This document shows, piece by piece, positions 28,046 to 37,733 of a stretch of DNA of 64,000 bases. The translations under genes and the position numbers were made by a program. The notes under the pieces are model-generated. The model was given only the letters and a program-made list of their open reading frames with translations. It was not told the origin of the DNA and did no database searches. Positions within the stretch are counted from its first letter, which is position 1; the number at the start of each line of letters is the position of its first letter. The stretch is taken from the NCBI GenBank assembly GCA_028688905.1, contig JAQTXH010000004.1, forward strand, positions 11,636-75,635. Reading direction: 5' to 3'. The DNA comes from Acidiphilium sp. GTDB lineage: Bacteria; Pseudomonadota; Alphaproteobacteria; Acetobacterales; Acetobacteraceae.

Positions 28046-29458
28046 TCAGCCAGCGGTTCTCGCGGCGATCAGCAGGGCGACCGCGCAGGACGCAAGCCGG
28101 GCGCGGGCGTCGTCGGCGCGGCTGGTCAGGATGATCGGGATGCGCGCTCCAACCACCACGCCCGCCGCGTCGGCACCGGCCAGGAAGGTGAGTTGCTTGG
28201 CGACCATGTTGCCGGCCTCGATATCCGGCACCAACAGAATATCCGCCTGACCGGCGACCGCGGAGACGATGTGTTTTTCCATCGCCGCCCCTGGGCTGAC
28301 GGCGTTGTCGAACGCCAGCGGACCATCGATGATCCCGCCGGTGATCTGGCCGCGCTCACTCATTTTGCATAGCGCCGCCGCATCGAGCGTCGATTGCATC
28401 GCCGGGTTCACGGTTTCGACCGCGGCCAGGACGGCGAGTTTTGGCGTTTCGATCCCGATCGCCTGGGCGAGGTCGATGGCGTTCTGCGCAATGTCGCGCT
28501 TGGTCGCGAGGTCGGGGGCGATGTTGATCGCGGCGTCGGTTACCAACAGCGGTCGCGGGTAGCTCGGTACGTCCATGACATAGACGTGCGAGAGCCGCCG
28601 GCCGGTGCGCAATCCGTTTTCGGCCAGCATCACCTCATGCATCAATTCGTCGGTATGCAGCGCGCCCTTCATCAGCAGTTTGGCCGCGCCATCGCGGACC
28701 AGTTGCACCGCGCGGGCGGCGGCGGCGTGGCTGTGGGGGGCGGGTTCGATCCGGATGCCGGCGAGATCGAGTCCGGCGGCGGCGGCGGCGGCGCGGATTT
28801 TCGCTTCAGGTCCCACCAAAATCGGCACGATCAGCCCGGCGGCGGCGGCGTCAAACGCGCCGCGCAGGCTGAGTTCGTCGCAGGGGTGCGCGACGGCGGT
28901 GGTGTAAGGCCCGCGTGACTTCGCCTCGGCCAGTAGCGCGTTGAACCGTTCATGCCGGGTCAGCCGCACGTCCGGCAACGACATTGCCGGACGGACGATT
29001 TTTTCGGTGGGCGCCTGCACCAGGGCGGTGCCGCGCAGCACGGTCACGCCGGTCTGGTTGACTGCGACGCAATCGAGGGTGAGGCGGTGTTTTTCCACCA
29101 TGCGCTCGGTGACGCGCACCGTTGCGGTGATGCTATCGCCGGGGGCGACCGGGGCGCGGAATTGCAGGCTCTGATCGAGATAGATCGTGCCTGGCCCGGG
29201 AAGTTTGGTGCCGAGCACGGCCGAGATCAATCCCGCCGTCCACATGCCGTGGACGATGATGTGGTGGAACATGTCGGTCCGCGCATAATCCGCATCGAGA
29301 TGCGCGGGATTGATGTCGCCGGAAATATAGGCAAATAACGCGATGTCATCGAGCGTCAGCGTCCGGCAGACCGACGCTGAGTCGCCGACGGCAATTTCGT
29401 CGAACACGCGGTTTTCGATGGTCGCTACCGCCTGCGGCGATCGGGACTGGGCATCCAT
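28046..29458 (-). CDS. bifunctional MaoC-like enoyl-CoA hydratase / phosphate acetyltransferase
   Basis: N-terminal MaoC hot-dog domain (YISGDINPAHLD..HGMWTAGLISAVLGTKLPGPG) fused to a Pta domain. Confidence 0.9.
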   Translation of the reverse strand: MDAQSRSPQAVATIENRVFDEIAVGDSASVCRTLTLDDIALFAYISGDINPAHLDADYARTDMFHHIIVHGMWTAGLISAVLGTKLPGPGTIYLDQSLQFRAPVAPGDSITATVRVTERMVEKHRLTLDCVAVNQTGVTVLRGTALVQAPTEKIVRPAMSLPDVRLTRHERFNALLAEAKSRGPYTTAVAHPCDELSLRGAFDAAAAGLIVPILVGPEAKIRAAAAAAGLDLAGIRIEPAPHSHAAAARAVQLVRDGAAKLLMKGALHTDELMHEVMLAENGLRTGRRLSHVYVMDVPSYPRPLLVTDAAINIAPDLATKRDIAQNAIDLAQAIGIETPKLAVLAAVETVNPAMQSTLDAAALCKMSERGQITGGIIDGPLAFDNAVSPGAAMEKHIVSAVAGQADILLVPDIEAGNMVAKQLTFLAGADAAGVVVGARIPIILTSRADDARARLASCAVALLIAARTAG

Positions 29459-29467
29459 GGGTGAGCC

Positions 29468-31252
29468 TCACATTTCGTGGATATAGTGGCCAGGAGCGGC
29501 TTCGAGCGCGGGATAACCCGCCTCTTCGCGACCGATCGGCGGCGGGGCGACGGCCTCGCCCGAATGGGCGTCGAGGAAATTGACGAATTCCGGCCACCAC
29601 GAGCCGTCTTTCGGTGCGGCTTCGCGTTGCCAGTCCTCCGGAGCCAGGTAACGCTCGTCGGGGGCGCGGTAGCGGATCGAGAAATACCGGTGTGGATGCC
29701 CCGGTTCGCTGACAATGCCGGCGTTATGGCCGCCGGAGGTCAGCACGAAAGTGATCGGACCCCGATTGAGCATATGCATTTTGTAAACCGAATGCCAGGG
29801 CGCGATATGGTCGCGTTCGGTGCCGACCACAAAGATCGGGACGGTGATGTCGCTGATCGCGACGGGCTGGCCGCCCGCGTGCAGCCGCCCTTCCGCAAGG
29901 TCGTTGTGCAGGAACAGATGGCGCAGATATTCCGCGTGCATCCGGTAGGGCATCCGGGTCGCGTCCTCGTTCCAGGACATCAGATCGTTCGGGTGTTCCT
30001 GCTCGCCGATGAAATAGCGCCGGATCATCCGCGACCAGATCAGGTCGTTCGAGCGCAGCATCTGGAACGCACCGGCCATTTGGGTGGTATCGAGATAGCC
30101 CTGCCGCCACATCAGATCTTCCAGAAAGGCGAGCTGCGCCTCGGTAATGAAGAGTTGCAACTCACCGGCCTCGGTGAAGTCGGTCTGGGCGGCGAACAGC
30201 GAGAGCGAGGCGAGGCGGTTGTCGTTGTCGCGCGCCATGGCGGCGGCGGCGATCGACAGCAGGGTGCCGCCGAGGCAATAGCCGGTGGCGTGGATTTTTT
30301 TGGCTTTGGTGATCGCACTTACCGCGTCGAGTGCCGCCATCACGCCATCGCTGCGGTAGTCGTCGAGCGAAAGATCGCGGTCGGCGGCGTTCGGATTGTG
30401 CCAGGACATCATGAACACGGTGTAGCCCTGGCCGGTCAGATAACGGACCAGCGAATTGCCCGGCGAGAGGTCGAGGATATAGTATTTCATGATCCAGGCC
30501 GGCACGATCAGCACCGGTTCCGGTCGCACGGTTTTGGTGGGGGGCGCATACTGGATCAGTTCGATCAGCCGGTTGCGATAGACCACCCGGCCCGGCGTGA
30601 CCGCGACGTCGCGGCCCGGTTCGAGCGGCAGTTTTTTATGCCGCCGCATTGCCACGGCGCTGTCCTGGATGAAGTTTTTGAGTCCGTCGCGGACGGATTG
30701 TCCCTGGCTCGTCCGTGCGGCGTCGGTCACTTCGGGGTTCAGTAACGCGGAATTGCTCGGCGCGATCGCATCGAGCGCCTGCCGCGCCATGAAATCGACA
30801 ATGCGCTCATGCGCCGGATCGACCCCGGCAATACCTGTGGTCGCCTCATGCCACCAACGTTCGGCGCGCAGGAATTGTTCGCGGTAGAGCCGATACGGCA
30901 TTTCATCCCAGCGCGGGTGGGTGAAGCGGTGATCATTCGGGCAGGGGGGCACTCGCGGTTCCGCCACCCCCAGCGCGATCCGCCCGATGGCCGCCCAATC
31001 CTCCATCGCGCGGCGGGCTAAATCCATCCGCCGCGCTGGTTGATTGGCCAGATGCACGGCCCAGTCGCGCCACGCCAAGGCAAGCCCGACGGGGGAGAGG
31101 CCGGCGGTGAATTTTGCTTCCGCCGCGTGCAAGGCGCGGTCCATCGCATCGGTGTTCGAAACCCGCTCGTGGGTGATCGGCGATGAGGCCGCGGGCGAGG
31201 TCGGGGTTGCGTCGGTCAGGGGGGATTTGGTTGGTCTGGTATCCGTCGTCAT
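29468..31252 (-). CDS. phaC: class I poly(3-hydroxyalkanoate) synthase
   Basis: GYCLGG lipase-like box, MMSWHNPNAADRDLSLDDY, VGTERDHIAPWHSVYKMH, SGGHNAGIVSEPGHP. Confidence 0.92.
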   Translation of the reverse strand: MTTDTRPTKSPLTDATPTSPAASSPITHERVSNTDAMDRALHAAEAKFTAGLSPVGLALAWRDWAVHLANQPARRMDLARRAMEDWAAIGRIALGVAEPRVPPCPNDHRFTHPRWDEMPYRLYREQFLRAERWWHEATTGIAGVDPAHERIVDFMARQALDAIAPSNSALLNPEVTDAARTSQGQSVRDGLKNFIQDSAVAMRRHKKLPLEPGRDVAVTPGRVVYRNRLIELIQYAPPTKTVRPEPVLIVPAWIMKYYILDLSPGNSLVRYLTGQGYTVFMMSWHNPNAADRDLSLDDYRSDGVMAALDAVSAITKAKKIHATGYCLGGTLLSIAAAAMARDNDNRLASLSLFAAQTDFTEAGELQLFITEAQLAFLEDLMWRQGYLDTTQMAGAFQMLRSNDLIWSRMIRRYFIGEQEHPNDLMSWNEDATRMPYRMHAEYLRHLFLHNDLAEGRLHAGGQPVAISDITVPIFVVGTERDHIAPWHSVYKMHMLNRGPITFVLTSGGHNAGIVSEPGHPHRYFSIRYRAPDERYLAPEDWQREAAPKDGSWWPEFVNFLDAHSGEAVAPPPIGREEAGYPALEAAPGHYIHEM

Positions 31253-31280
31253 GGTCCTGGCTCCTGAAGGGTGCGTGGAA

Positions 31281-32066
31281 TTATGCCATGATGTGCTGGC
31301 CGCCATCGACCGGAATGATCGTGCCGGTGATCCGAGCGGCGGCGTCGCTGGCGAGGAAGGCGGCGAGCGCGCCGACATCCTCAATGGTGGCAAGGTGATG
31401 TTCCGGCGCTTCTTTGGCGGCCCGGTCGAGCAGTTCATCGAACTGCTCGATGCCGCTAGCGGCGCGGGTCGCGATCGGGCCGGGGGAAAGCGCATTGACC
31501 CGGATGCGCTGCGGGCCAAGTTCGGCGGCAAGGTAGCGCACGCTGGCTTCCAACGCGGCCTTTACCGGCCCCATCAAATTATAGTGTTCGACGACGCGTT
31601 CCGAGCCGTAAAAGCTGACGCTGAGTAGCGCGCCGCCCTTTGGCATCAGCGGCTCCGCGAGGCGGGCGCAGCGGATGAAGGAGTGGCAGGATACGTCCAT
31701 CGCCATCGCGAACCCGGCCGCCGAGCAATCGGTGACCCGCGCGTGCAAATCGTCCCGCGGGGCAAACGCCATGGCGTGAAGCAGAAAATCGAGATGCCCC
31801 CACCGCTCGCGCACCGCCGCGAACACAGCCTCCAGCGCTCCGGCCTCGCGCACGTCGCCGGGCAGCAACAAGGGGCACGCCAGCGTATTGGTCACCGCTT
31901 CGACAAAAGGTTTTGCTTTGTCATTCAAATAGGTCGCGGCAAGCTGCGCGCCCGCATCGGCAAAACGGCGCGCACAGCCGGCAGCAATCGAGTGTTCGTT
32001 GGCGATGCCGAGGACCAGCCCGATTTTGCCGCCGAGATCGACGATCGGCCCTGGCACGGCCTTCAC
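31281..32066 (-). CDS. fabI: enoyl-[acyl-carrier-protein] reductase (FabI-type SDR)
   Basis: LGIANEHSIAAGCARRFADAGAQLAATYLN; YNLMGPVKAALEASVRYLAAELGPQRIRVNALSPGPI. Confidence 0.9.
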   Translation of the reverse strand: MKAVPGPIVDLGGKIGLVLGIANEHSIAAGCARRFADAGAQLAATYLNDKAKPFVEAVTNTLACPLLLPGDVREAGALEAVFAAVRERWGHLDFLLHAMAFAPRDDLHARVTDCSAAGFAMAMDVSCHSFIRCARLAEPLMPKGGALLSVSFYGSERVVEHYNLMGPVKAALEASVRYLAAELGPQRIRVNALSPGPIATRAASGIEQFDELLDRAAKEAPEHHLATIEDVGALAAFLASDAAARITGTIIPVDGGQHIMA

Positions 32067-32335
32067 GCCACCACGCGTTCGGGCCGTTTGACATCGTGTG
32101 CCGAGGTTTCGGCCGGAGTGGCGCGGCGGCCGAACGGCGATACATTGCCAGCGCGCATCATGGCCTCCATCATGCTGAATTGTGCCTGGGTGATCGCCTG
32201 CACGAGCGCGAATTCGGCTTCGACGATCCGCATCACATTACTGGTCATCGATTCGAACAATGCTGGGGAAAGGCTGGCGGAAACAAAGGCGTTGGTCACT
32301 TCATTCAGTCGTTTGGCATCGTACTGAGTACTCAT
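32063..32335 (-). CDS. small phasin-like protein (90 aa), 4-nt overlap with fabI
   Basis: MSTQYDAKRLNEVTNAFVSASLSPALFESMTSNVMRIVEAEFALVQAITQAQFSMMEAMMRAG; helical; context with phaC. Confidence 0.6.
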   Translation of the reverse strand: MSTQYDAKRLNEVTNAFVSASLSPALFESMTSNVMRIVEAEFALVQAITQAQFSMMEAMMRAGNVSPFGRRATPAETSAHDVKRPERVVA

Positions 32336-32389
32336 CGCAACCTCCTTTTGTGAAGACGGGCAATGTTTCACGCCGGGAGCATTTTGTCG

Positions 32390-32403
32390 TTGATCCATGT
32401 CAA
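32390..32403. promoter_or_regulatory. FNR/FixK-type box upstream of the phasin-like/fabI/phaC/pta operon
   Basis: TTGATCCATGTCAA (reverse complement TTGACATGGATCAA); 54 nt from ATG at 32335. Confidence 0.7.
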
Positions 32404-32425
32404 TCGACAGCGTTTCACGCAATCG

Positions 32426-33124
32426 TCACATGTCCGGCAGCGGTCGTTCGGCGTCGCTGCGTTCGCTATAGCGATCGACCAGATACGCTGCGCGGTCACG
32501 CAGCAGCCAGGTGAAGCGGAGTAGTTCCTCCATCACATCGACAACCCGATCGTAATAGGGCGAGGCCAGCATGCGGCCGGCGTCGTCGAACTGTTCATAG
32601 GCTTTGGCAACGCTGGACTGGTTGGGGATCACCACCATTCGCATCCAGCGCCCGAGCAGGCGCAGGGTGTTGACCGCATTGAAGCTCTGCGATCCGCCGG
32701 AGACCTGCATCACCGCGAGAACCCGCCCCTGGGTGGGCCGCAGCGCGCCCATTTCGAGCGGAATCCAGTCGATCTGGTTTTTTATCACCCCGGTGATCGC
32801 GCCATGCAGTTCCGGGCTGCACCAGACCTGTGCTTCCGACCACATCGACAGCGCCCGCAATTCCTTGACCTTCGGGTGATCGGGGGACACGGAATTCGTG
32901 ACCGGCAGGTCGCGCGGATCGAAAATGCGGGTCTCGGCACCCATGAGGTCGAGCAGGCGCGCGGCCTCCTCGATCAGCAACCGCGAATAGGATCGGGTTC
33001 GCAGCGAGCCATACAGCAGCAGCACGCGCGGCGGGTGGGTGGCGCGCTGCGCCGGTTCCAGCCGGGCGAGGTCGGGCGGGGCCAGACGGCCGCGGTGCAG
33101 GGCGGGGAAGCGTGCGTCATCCAT
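32426..33124 (-). CDS. arsH: ArsH-type NADPH-dependent FMN reductase
   Basis: [43 protein letters not shown]; ars context. Confidence 0.93.
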   Translation of the reverse strand: MDDARFPALHRGRLAPPDLARLEPAQRATHPPRVLLLYGSLRTRSYSRLLIEEAARLLDLMGAETRIFDPRDLPVTNSVSPDHPKVKELRALSMWSEAQVWCSPELHGAITGVIKNQIDWIPLEMGALRPTQGRVLAVMQVSGGSQSFNAVNTLRLLGRWMRMVVIPNQSSVAKAYEQFDDAGRMLASPYYDRVVDVMEELLRFTWLLRDRAAYLVDRYSERSDAERPLPDM

Positions 33125-34439
33125 GTCCGGTGGCTCCCACAATCGGCAGCCAGAGCGCAAGAGCCGCCAGGGCGGCGAGCAGCACGGGGGGCGTGATGAC
33201 CAACCCGATCCGCATGTACTGGCCCCAGGTGATGCGGGTGCCCTTCTGGGCCAGCACGTGCAGCCAGAGCAGGGTGGCGAGACTGCCGATCGGGGTGAAT
33301 TTCGGGCCGAGATCGCAGCCGATCACGTTGGCATAGACCATGGCGTCATGGATGCCCGGCGCGACCGGACCCAACTGGCCGATCGCGAGCGCGCCCACCA
33401 GAACGCTCGGCATATTGTTCATGATCGACGACAGGATCGCCGCCAGAACGCCGGTGCCGAGCGAGGCCGCCCAGAGGCCGTGGGCCGCGAAAACCCGGAG
33501 CGCATCAGCGATATAATTGGTCAGGCCCGCGTTGCGCAGTCCATAGACGACCAGATACATGCCGAGGCTGAATATGACGATCTGCCACGGCGCGCCCCGC
33601 AGAACCCGGCGGATGGCAATCACTTGCCCCGATCCGCCGCCAAACCAGCGGCCGGCGACCGCGAGCAGCGCGACGGCCCCGGCGATGGTGACGAACGAGA
33701 CCGGCACGCCCAACGGGGCGGTGATGAAATAGGCCGCGAGCAGGATCAGTAAAACCGGCCACGCCGCGCGGAACACCCATTTGTCGTGGATCGCCGATGC
33801 GGGGGACTCCAGTGCCGCGACCTCATAACGCCGGTTGGCGGCACCCGCGAACATCACCCCAAGTACGGCCAGCGTCGCGGCCAGCGATACCAGATCGACC
33901 GGCACCATCACGGTAGCGTAGCGGGTGAACCCAATGTTGAAATAACTGGCGCTGACGATGTTGACCAGATTGGAAATCACCAGCGGCAGGCTGGTGGTAT
34001 CGGCGACGAAGCCGGTCGCGATGATGAACGCGAACGCGGCGGCGGGCGGAAATTCGAGGCTGGCAAGGATCGCCATCATGATCGGGGTCAGCAGAAGGGC
34101 GGCCCCGTCGTTGGCGAAAAACGCGGCGATCATGAAGCCGAGCATGACGATCAGGGGCAGCAGCAATCGCCCGCGTCCACGCCCCCAGCGCGCCACATGC
34201 AGCGCTGCCCAGCGAAAGAACCCGGCTTCATCCAGCAGGAGCGAAATGATGATCAATGCGACGAAAGTGAACGTCGCGTTCCAGACGATGTGCCAGACCG
34301 TGGGAATGTTGCGCCAGTGGATGACGCCGAGGGCGAGATCGACGATCGCGCCGGCCATCGCGCTCCAGCCGATGCCGAGGCCGCGCGGTTGCCAGATGAC
34401 AAACACCAGGGTTGCGATGAACACCGCGAGGGCGAGCAT
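33117..34439 (-). CDS. arsB: arsenite efflux membrane protein ArsB
   Basis: ArsB/NhaD-like 12-TM sequence, [19 protein letters not shown]; ars context. Confidence 0.92.
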   Translation of the reverse strand: MLALAVFIATLVFVIWQPRGLGIGWSAMAGAIVDLALGVIHWRNIPTVWHIVWNATFTFVALIIISLLLDEAGFFRWAALHVARWGRGRGRLLLPLIVMLGFMIAAFFANDGAALLLTPIMMAILASLEFPPAAAFAFIIATGFVADTTSLPLVISNLVNIVSASYFNIGFTRYATVMVPVDLVSLAATLAVLGVMFAGAANRRYEVAALESPASAIHDKWVFRAAWPVLLILLAAYFITAPLGVPVSFVTIAGAVALLAVAGRWFGGGSGQVIAIRRVLRGAPWQIVIFSLGMYLVVYGLRNAGLTNYIADALRVFAAHGLWAASLGTGVLAAILSSIMNNMPSVLVGALAIGQLGPVAPGIHDAMVYANVIGCDLGPKFTPIGSLATLLWLHVLAQKGTRITWGQYMRIGLVITPPVLLAALAALALWLPIVGATGHG

Positions 34440-34462
34440 AGGGAGCCTCGACTATCTAAATG

Positions 34463-34885
34463 TTAGTTGACGCGCCGACCGGCGGAATCGACGACCGTTT
34501 CGCCGTCTTCCTTGACAAAGGCGGCGCGTTGCGGTGCGGGCAGGATGTCGAGCACGGTTTCGGAGGGGCGGCAGAGTTTGACGCCGAGGGGGGTGACCAC
34601 GATCGGCCGGTTGATCAGAATTGGATGGGCGAGCATCGCCGTGAGCAAGGCGTCGTCCGGGAGGGAGGTGTCAGCGAGGCCGAGTTCGGCGTAGGGGGTG
34701 CCCTTTTCGCGCAGCACCGCGCGGATCGGAAGGCCGATGCGGGAAATGAGATCGGCAAGGATTTCGAGTGTCGGCGGGGTTTTCAGATATTCCACGATGT
34801 GGGGTTCGATCCCGGCATTGCGGATCATCGCCAGCACGTTGCGCGAGGTACCGCATGCGGGGTTGTGATAGATCGTGACGCTCAT
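34463..34885 (-). CDS. arsC: arsenate reductase, glutaredoxin-dependent (ArsC/Spx fold)
   Basis: MSVTIYHNPACGTSRNVLAMIRNAGIEPHIVEYLKTPP. Confidence 0.95.
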   Translation of the reverse strand: MSVTIYHNPACGTSRNVLAMIRNAGIEPHIVEYLKTPPTLEILADLISRIGLPIRAVLREKGTPYAELGLADTSLPDDALLTAMLAHPILINRPIVVTPLGVKLCRPSETVLDILPAPQRAAFVKEDGETVVDSAGRRVN

Positions 34886-35406
34886 GCCACCGAGCCTTCG
34901 CCGGTGCCCGGCCCGATCCGGCCGATCTCCTGAACCCGGCGCACGAGCGAGGCGCGTTCGAGCTTGGCAAACGGCAACGCGGCGAACAGCTTAATCCGCG
35001 TCTCCAGCATTTGGAAGGCGGTGCGAAACGCCATCACGCGGTCGACGTCACTACCGGTCGCGGCGACAGGGTCGGGAACGCCCCAATGCGCCGTTATCGG
35101 CTGTCCCGGCCAGACCGGACAAATTTCACCCGCCGCATTGTCGCACACGGTGAACACGAAATCCATCACCGGGGCACCTGGTTCCGCGAATTCGTTCCAC
35201 GATTTCGAACTCAATCCATCGGTCGGCAGCCCGGCTTCCTCCATGATGCGAAGGGCGAGCGGATGCACGGTGCCCTTTGGATGACTGCCGGCGGAAAACC
35301 CCCGGAAATTGCCTTGACCCCAGCGTTCGATCAACCGTTCCGCCATGATACTGCGGGCCGAATTGCCGGTACAGAGAAAGAGCACGTTGAGCGGTTTACC
35401 TGTCAT
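34882..35406 (-). CDS. arsC: low-molecular-weight phosphatase-type arsenate reductase
   Basis: NVLFLCTGNSARSIMAERLIERWG; CTGNSARS P-loop. Confidence 0.93.
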   Translation of the reverse strand: MTGKPLNVLFLCTGNSARSIMAERLIERWGQGNFRGFSAGSHPKGTVHPLALRIMEEAGLPTDGLSSKSWNEFAEPGAPVMDFVFTVCDNAAGEICPVWPGQPITAHWGVPDPVAATGSDVDRVMAFRTAFQMLETRIKLFAALPFAKLERASLVRRVQEIGRIGPGTGEGSVA

Positions 35407-35825
35407 GCCGAATTTCCTTTTGCGCGGCGCGATTTTTGTTGGATCGAAGGCAGCCCAAGGTCGCCTACCGGGTCGCGTGCCGGGTCGCATACAGGGATGC
35501 AAAGCGAAATGTCCTGGCCGCAGCAATTCTGGACCAGAAACCCCACCAGCGCGTTCATCGCCGCGACATCGGCGGCATAAATGACATGGCGGCTCGCCCG
35601 GCGCTGGCTCACCAGACCCGCGCGCAGCAGCGCCTGGATGTGAAATGTGAGCGATGACGCCACCAGGCCAACGTGTTCGGCAATATCGCCCGCCGCCATC
35701 CCGGCCGGCCCCGCCACGACCAGCTGCCGGTACGCCGCCAGCCGATGCTCATGGGCCAGCGCGGCCAAGGCCGTCACCATCCATTCCGGATCTGCTTTGG
35801 GACGCTTTATCATCGATATTTCCAT
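35403..35825 (-). CDS. arsR: ArsR family transcriptional regulator
   Basis: LAALAHEHRLAAYRQLVVAGPAGMAAGDIAEHVGLVASSLTFHIQALLRAGLVSQRRASRHVIY. Confidence 0.93.
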   Translation of the reverse strand: MEISMIKRPKADPEWMVTALAALAHEHRLAAYRQLVVAGPAGMAAGDIAEHVGLVASSLTFHIQALLRAGLVSQRRASRHVIYAADVAAMNALVGFLVQNCCGQDISLCIPVCDPARDPVGDLGLPSIQQKSRRAKGNSA

Positions 35826-35938
35826 AATTATCGTAGAGTTGGTGTTTTAGCGCGGAGTCAGCCGGCGCGTCAATCATCCATCCTTATTTTCGCAAGCACG
35901 ATTGCCCTAAACGGCGCGGCAGTCGCCAAAAACCGACG

Positions 35939-37690
35939 TCAGGCTCCCGATTTTGCCTTGTTGCGCCGCCGCCGCGCTTGTTCGTTGGGTTTGCCGGCCG
36001 GCGCGCCCGCCGGTTTGAAACCACGCGGCTTGGCACCGTCCCGCCACGGCGGTGCCTGCCGTGGTTCGCGCGGTGCTGCGTCCGGCGGTGCCCCTGTCGC
36101 GGCCTCGATCCGCACTTCGGGATTGTTCGCCGCGATCACCGATTTCAGGAATTCACCGGCCATTGCCTGATGGATCTCGAATTTAGTCTCGCGGTCGAAA
36201 ATCCGGATGGCCCCGATGTCGCGCTTGGTCACCCCGCCGACCCGGCAGATCAGCGGCAGCAGCCATTTCGGATCGGCGTTCTTGCGTCGCCCGACATCGG
36301 CGCGAAACCAGACCATCGGCCCCGCGCTCGGGCGACCGGTATCCCGCGCATCTTCAGGCCGGGTAAACCGGGCGCGTTCGGGCGGCGGCGGGGTGATGTC
36401 TTCGGGCGAGGGCAGCCGGGCGCGGTATAGCCGGATCAGCGCGGTGGCGATGGTTTCCGGCGGGTAGCCGGCCAGCAAATCCCGCGCGGCCGCGATATCC
36501 TCGTCGAGCGGCGGTTCGGTCAGCACCGGGTCGGTCAGTAGCCGTGCCTGATCGCGGGCGCGGATCGCATCGGCGGAAGGCGGTTCGTCCCAGACCGCAT
36601 TGATATTGGCCGAGGCCAGTAATGCTTCAGCCTGACGGCGGCGGCTGTTAGGGACCAGCAGCACACACATTCCCTTGCGCCCGGCGCGGCCGGTGCGGCC
36701 GGAGCGATGCAGCAGGGTCGCCTTGTTGTTCGGCAGATCGGCGTGGACCACCAGATCGAGATTAGGCAGATCAAGGCCGCGCGCCGCGACATCGGTCGCG
36801 ATGCACACCCTGGCGCGGCGATCGCGCAGCGATTGCAGCGCGTTGTTGCGTTCAGTCTGGCTGAGTTCACCGGAGAGCGCGACCACCGCGAAGCCGCGCT
36901 CCTGCAAGCGGCCATGCAATTGCCGCACCGCCTCGCGGGTCGAACAGAATACCAGGCAGCCGCCGACATCCTGAAACCGCAACAAATTCACCAGCCCGTG
37001 CTCGATTTCATGCGATGCGATGCGGATCGCGTGGTATTCGATATCGGCATGCGGCTGGTTGCGTGCCACGGTATCGATCCGGAACGCATCGCGCTGATAC
37101 TGGCGCGCCAGGGCGGCGATTTCCCGCGCGATGGTGGCGGAAAACAGCAGGGTGCGGCGCTCCGTCGGGGTAGCACCGAGGATGAATTCGAGTTCGTCGC
37201 GAAACCCGAGGTCAAGCATTTCATCGGCTTCGTCGAGCACCACCACCTTTAAATGGCTGACATCGAGGTGATGCCGCTCAAGGTGATCCTGCAGGCGGCC
37301 GGGGGTGCCGACCACGATGTGGCAACCCGCCGCGAGGGCGCGTTGCTCGCGCCGTGGGTCCATGCCGCCAACGCAGGAGACCACGCGGGCACCGGTGTGC
37401 TCATAGAGCCAGGCGAGTTCGGCATGGACCTGGATCGCCAGTTCGCGGGTGGGGGCGATGATCAGGGCGAGGGGTGCCGCGGGCGGCGGCAGTGCATCAT
37501 CGACCATGATGGTGCTGGCAAAAGCCAATCCGTAGGCCACGGTCTTGCCCGATCCGGTCTGCGCCGAGACCAGCAGGTCACGCTCGCCGATGTCGGGTTG
37601 CAGCACCGCACTCTGCACGGAGGTCGGTTCGTTATAGCCGCGCGCGATGAGGGCGCGTTGCAGGGCTGGATTTTCGATCGGGAAGTTCAT
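35939..37690 (-). CDS. DEAD-box ATP-dependent RNA helicase
   Basis: AQTGSGKT, PTRELAIQ, VLDEADEMLDLGF, SATIAREIA, HRSGRTGRAGRKG. Confidence 0.96.
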   Translation of the reverse strand: MNFPIENPALQRALIARGYNEPTSVQSAVLQPDIGERDLLVSAQTGSGKTVAYGLAFASTIMVDDALPPPAAPLALIIAPTRELAIQVHAELAWLYEHTGARVVSCVGGMDPRREQRALAAGCHIVVGTPGRLQDHLERHHLDVSHLKVVVLDEADEMLDLGFRDELEFILGATPTERRTLLFSATIAREIAALARQYQRDAFRIDTVARNQPHADIEYHAIRIASHEIEHGLVNLLRFQDVGGCLVFCSTREAVRQLHGRLQERGFAVVALSGELSQTERNNALQSLRDRRARVCIATDVAARGLDLPNLDLVVHADLPNNKATLLHRSGRTGRAGRKGMCVLLVPNSRRRQAEALLASANINAVWDEPPSADAIRARDQARLLTDPVLTEPPLDEDIAAARDLLAGYPPETIATALIRLYRARLPSPEDITPPPPERARFTRPEDARDTGRPSAGPMVWFRADVGRRKNADPKWLLPLICRVGGVTKRDIGAIRIFDRETKFEIHQAMAGEFLKSVIAANNPEVRIEAATGAPPDAAPREPRQAPPWRDGAKPRGFKPAGAPAGKPNEQARRRRNKAKSGA

Positions 37691-37733
37691 GGGGGCTGAT
37701 ACCCCGCGCGGTACCGTGCCGCAACCGTTATCA

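Noticed and set aside
29477-30745. 422-aa plus-strand ORF opposite phaC
   Set aside because: Antisense shadow of a well-supported PHA synthase; composition typical of GC-rich artefacts.
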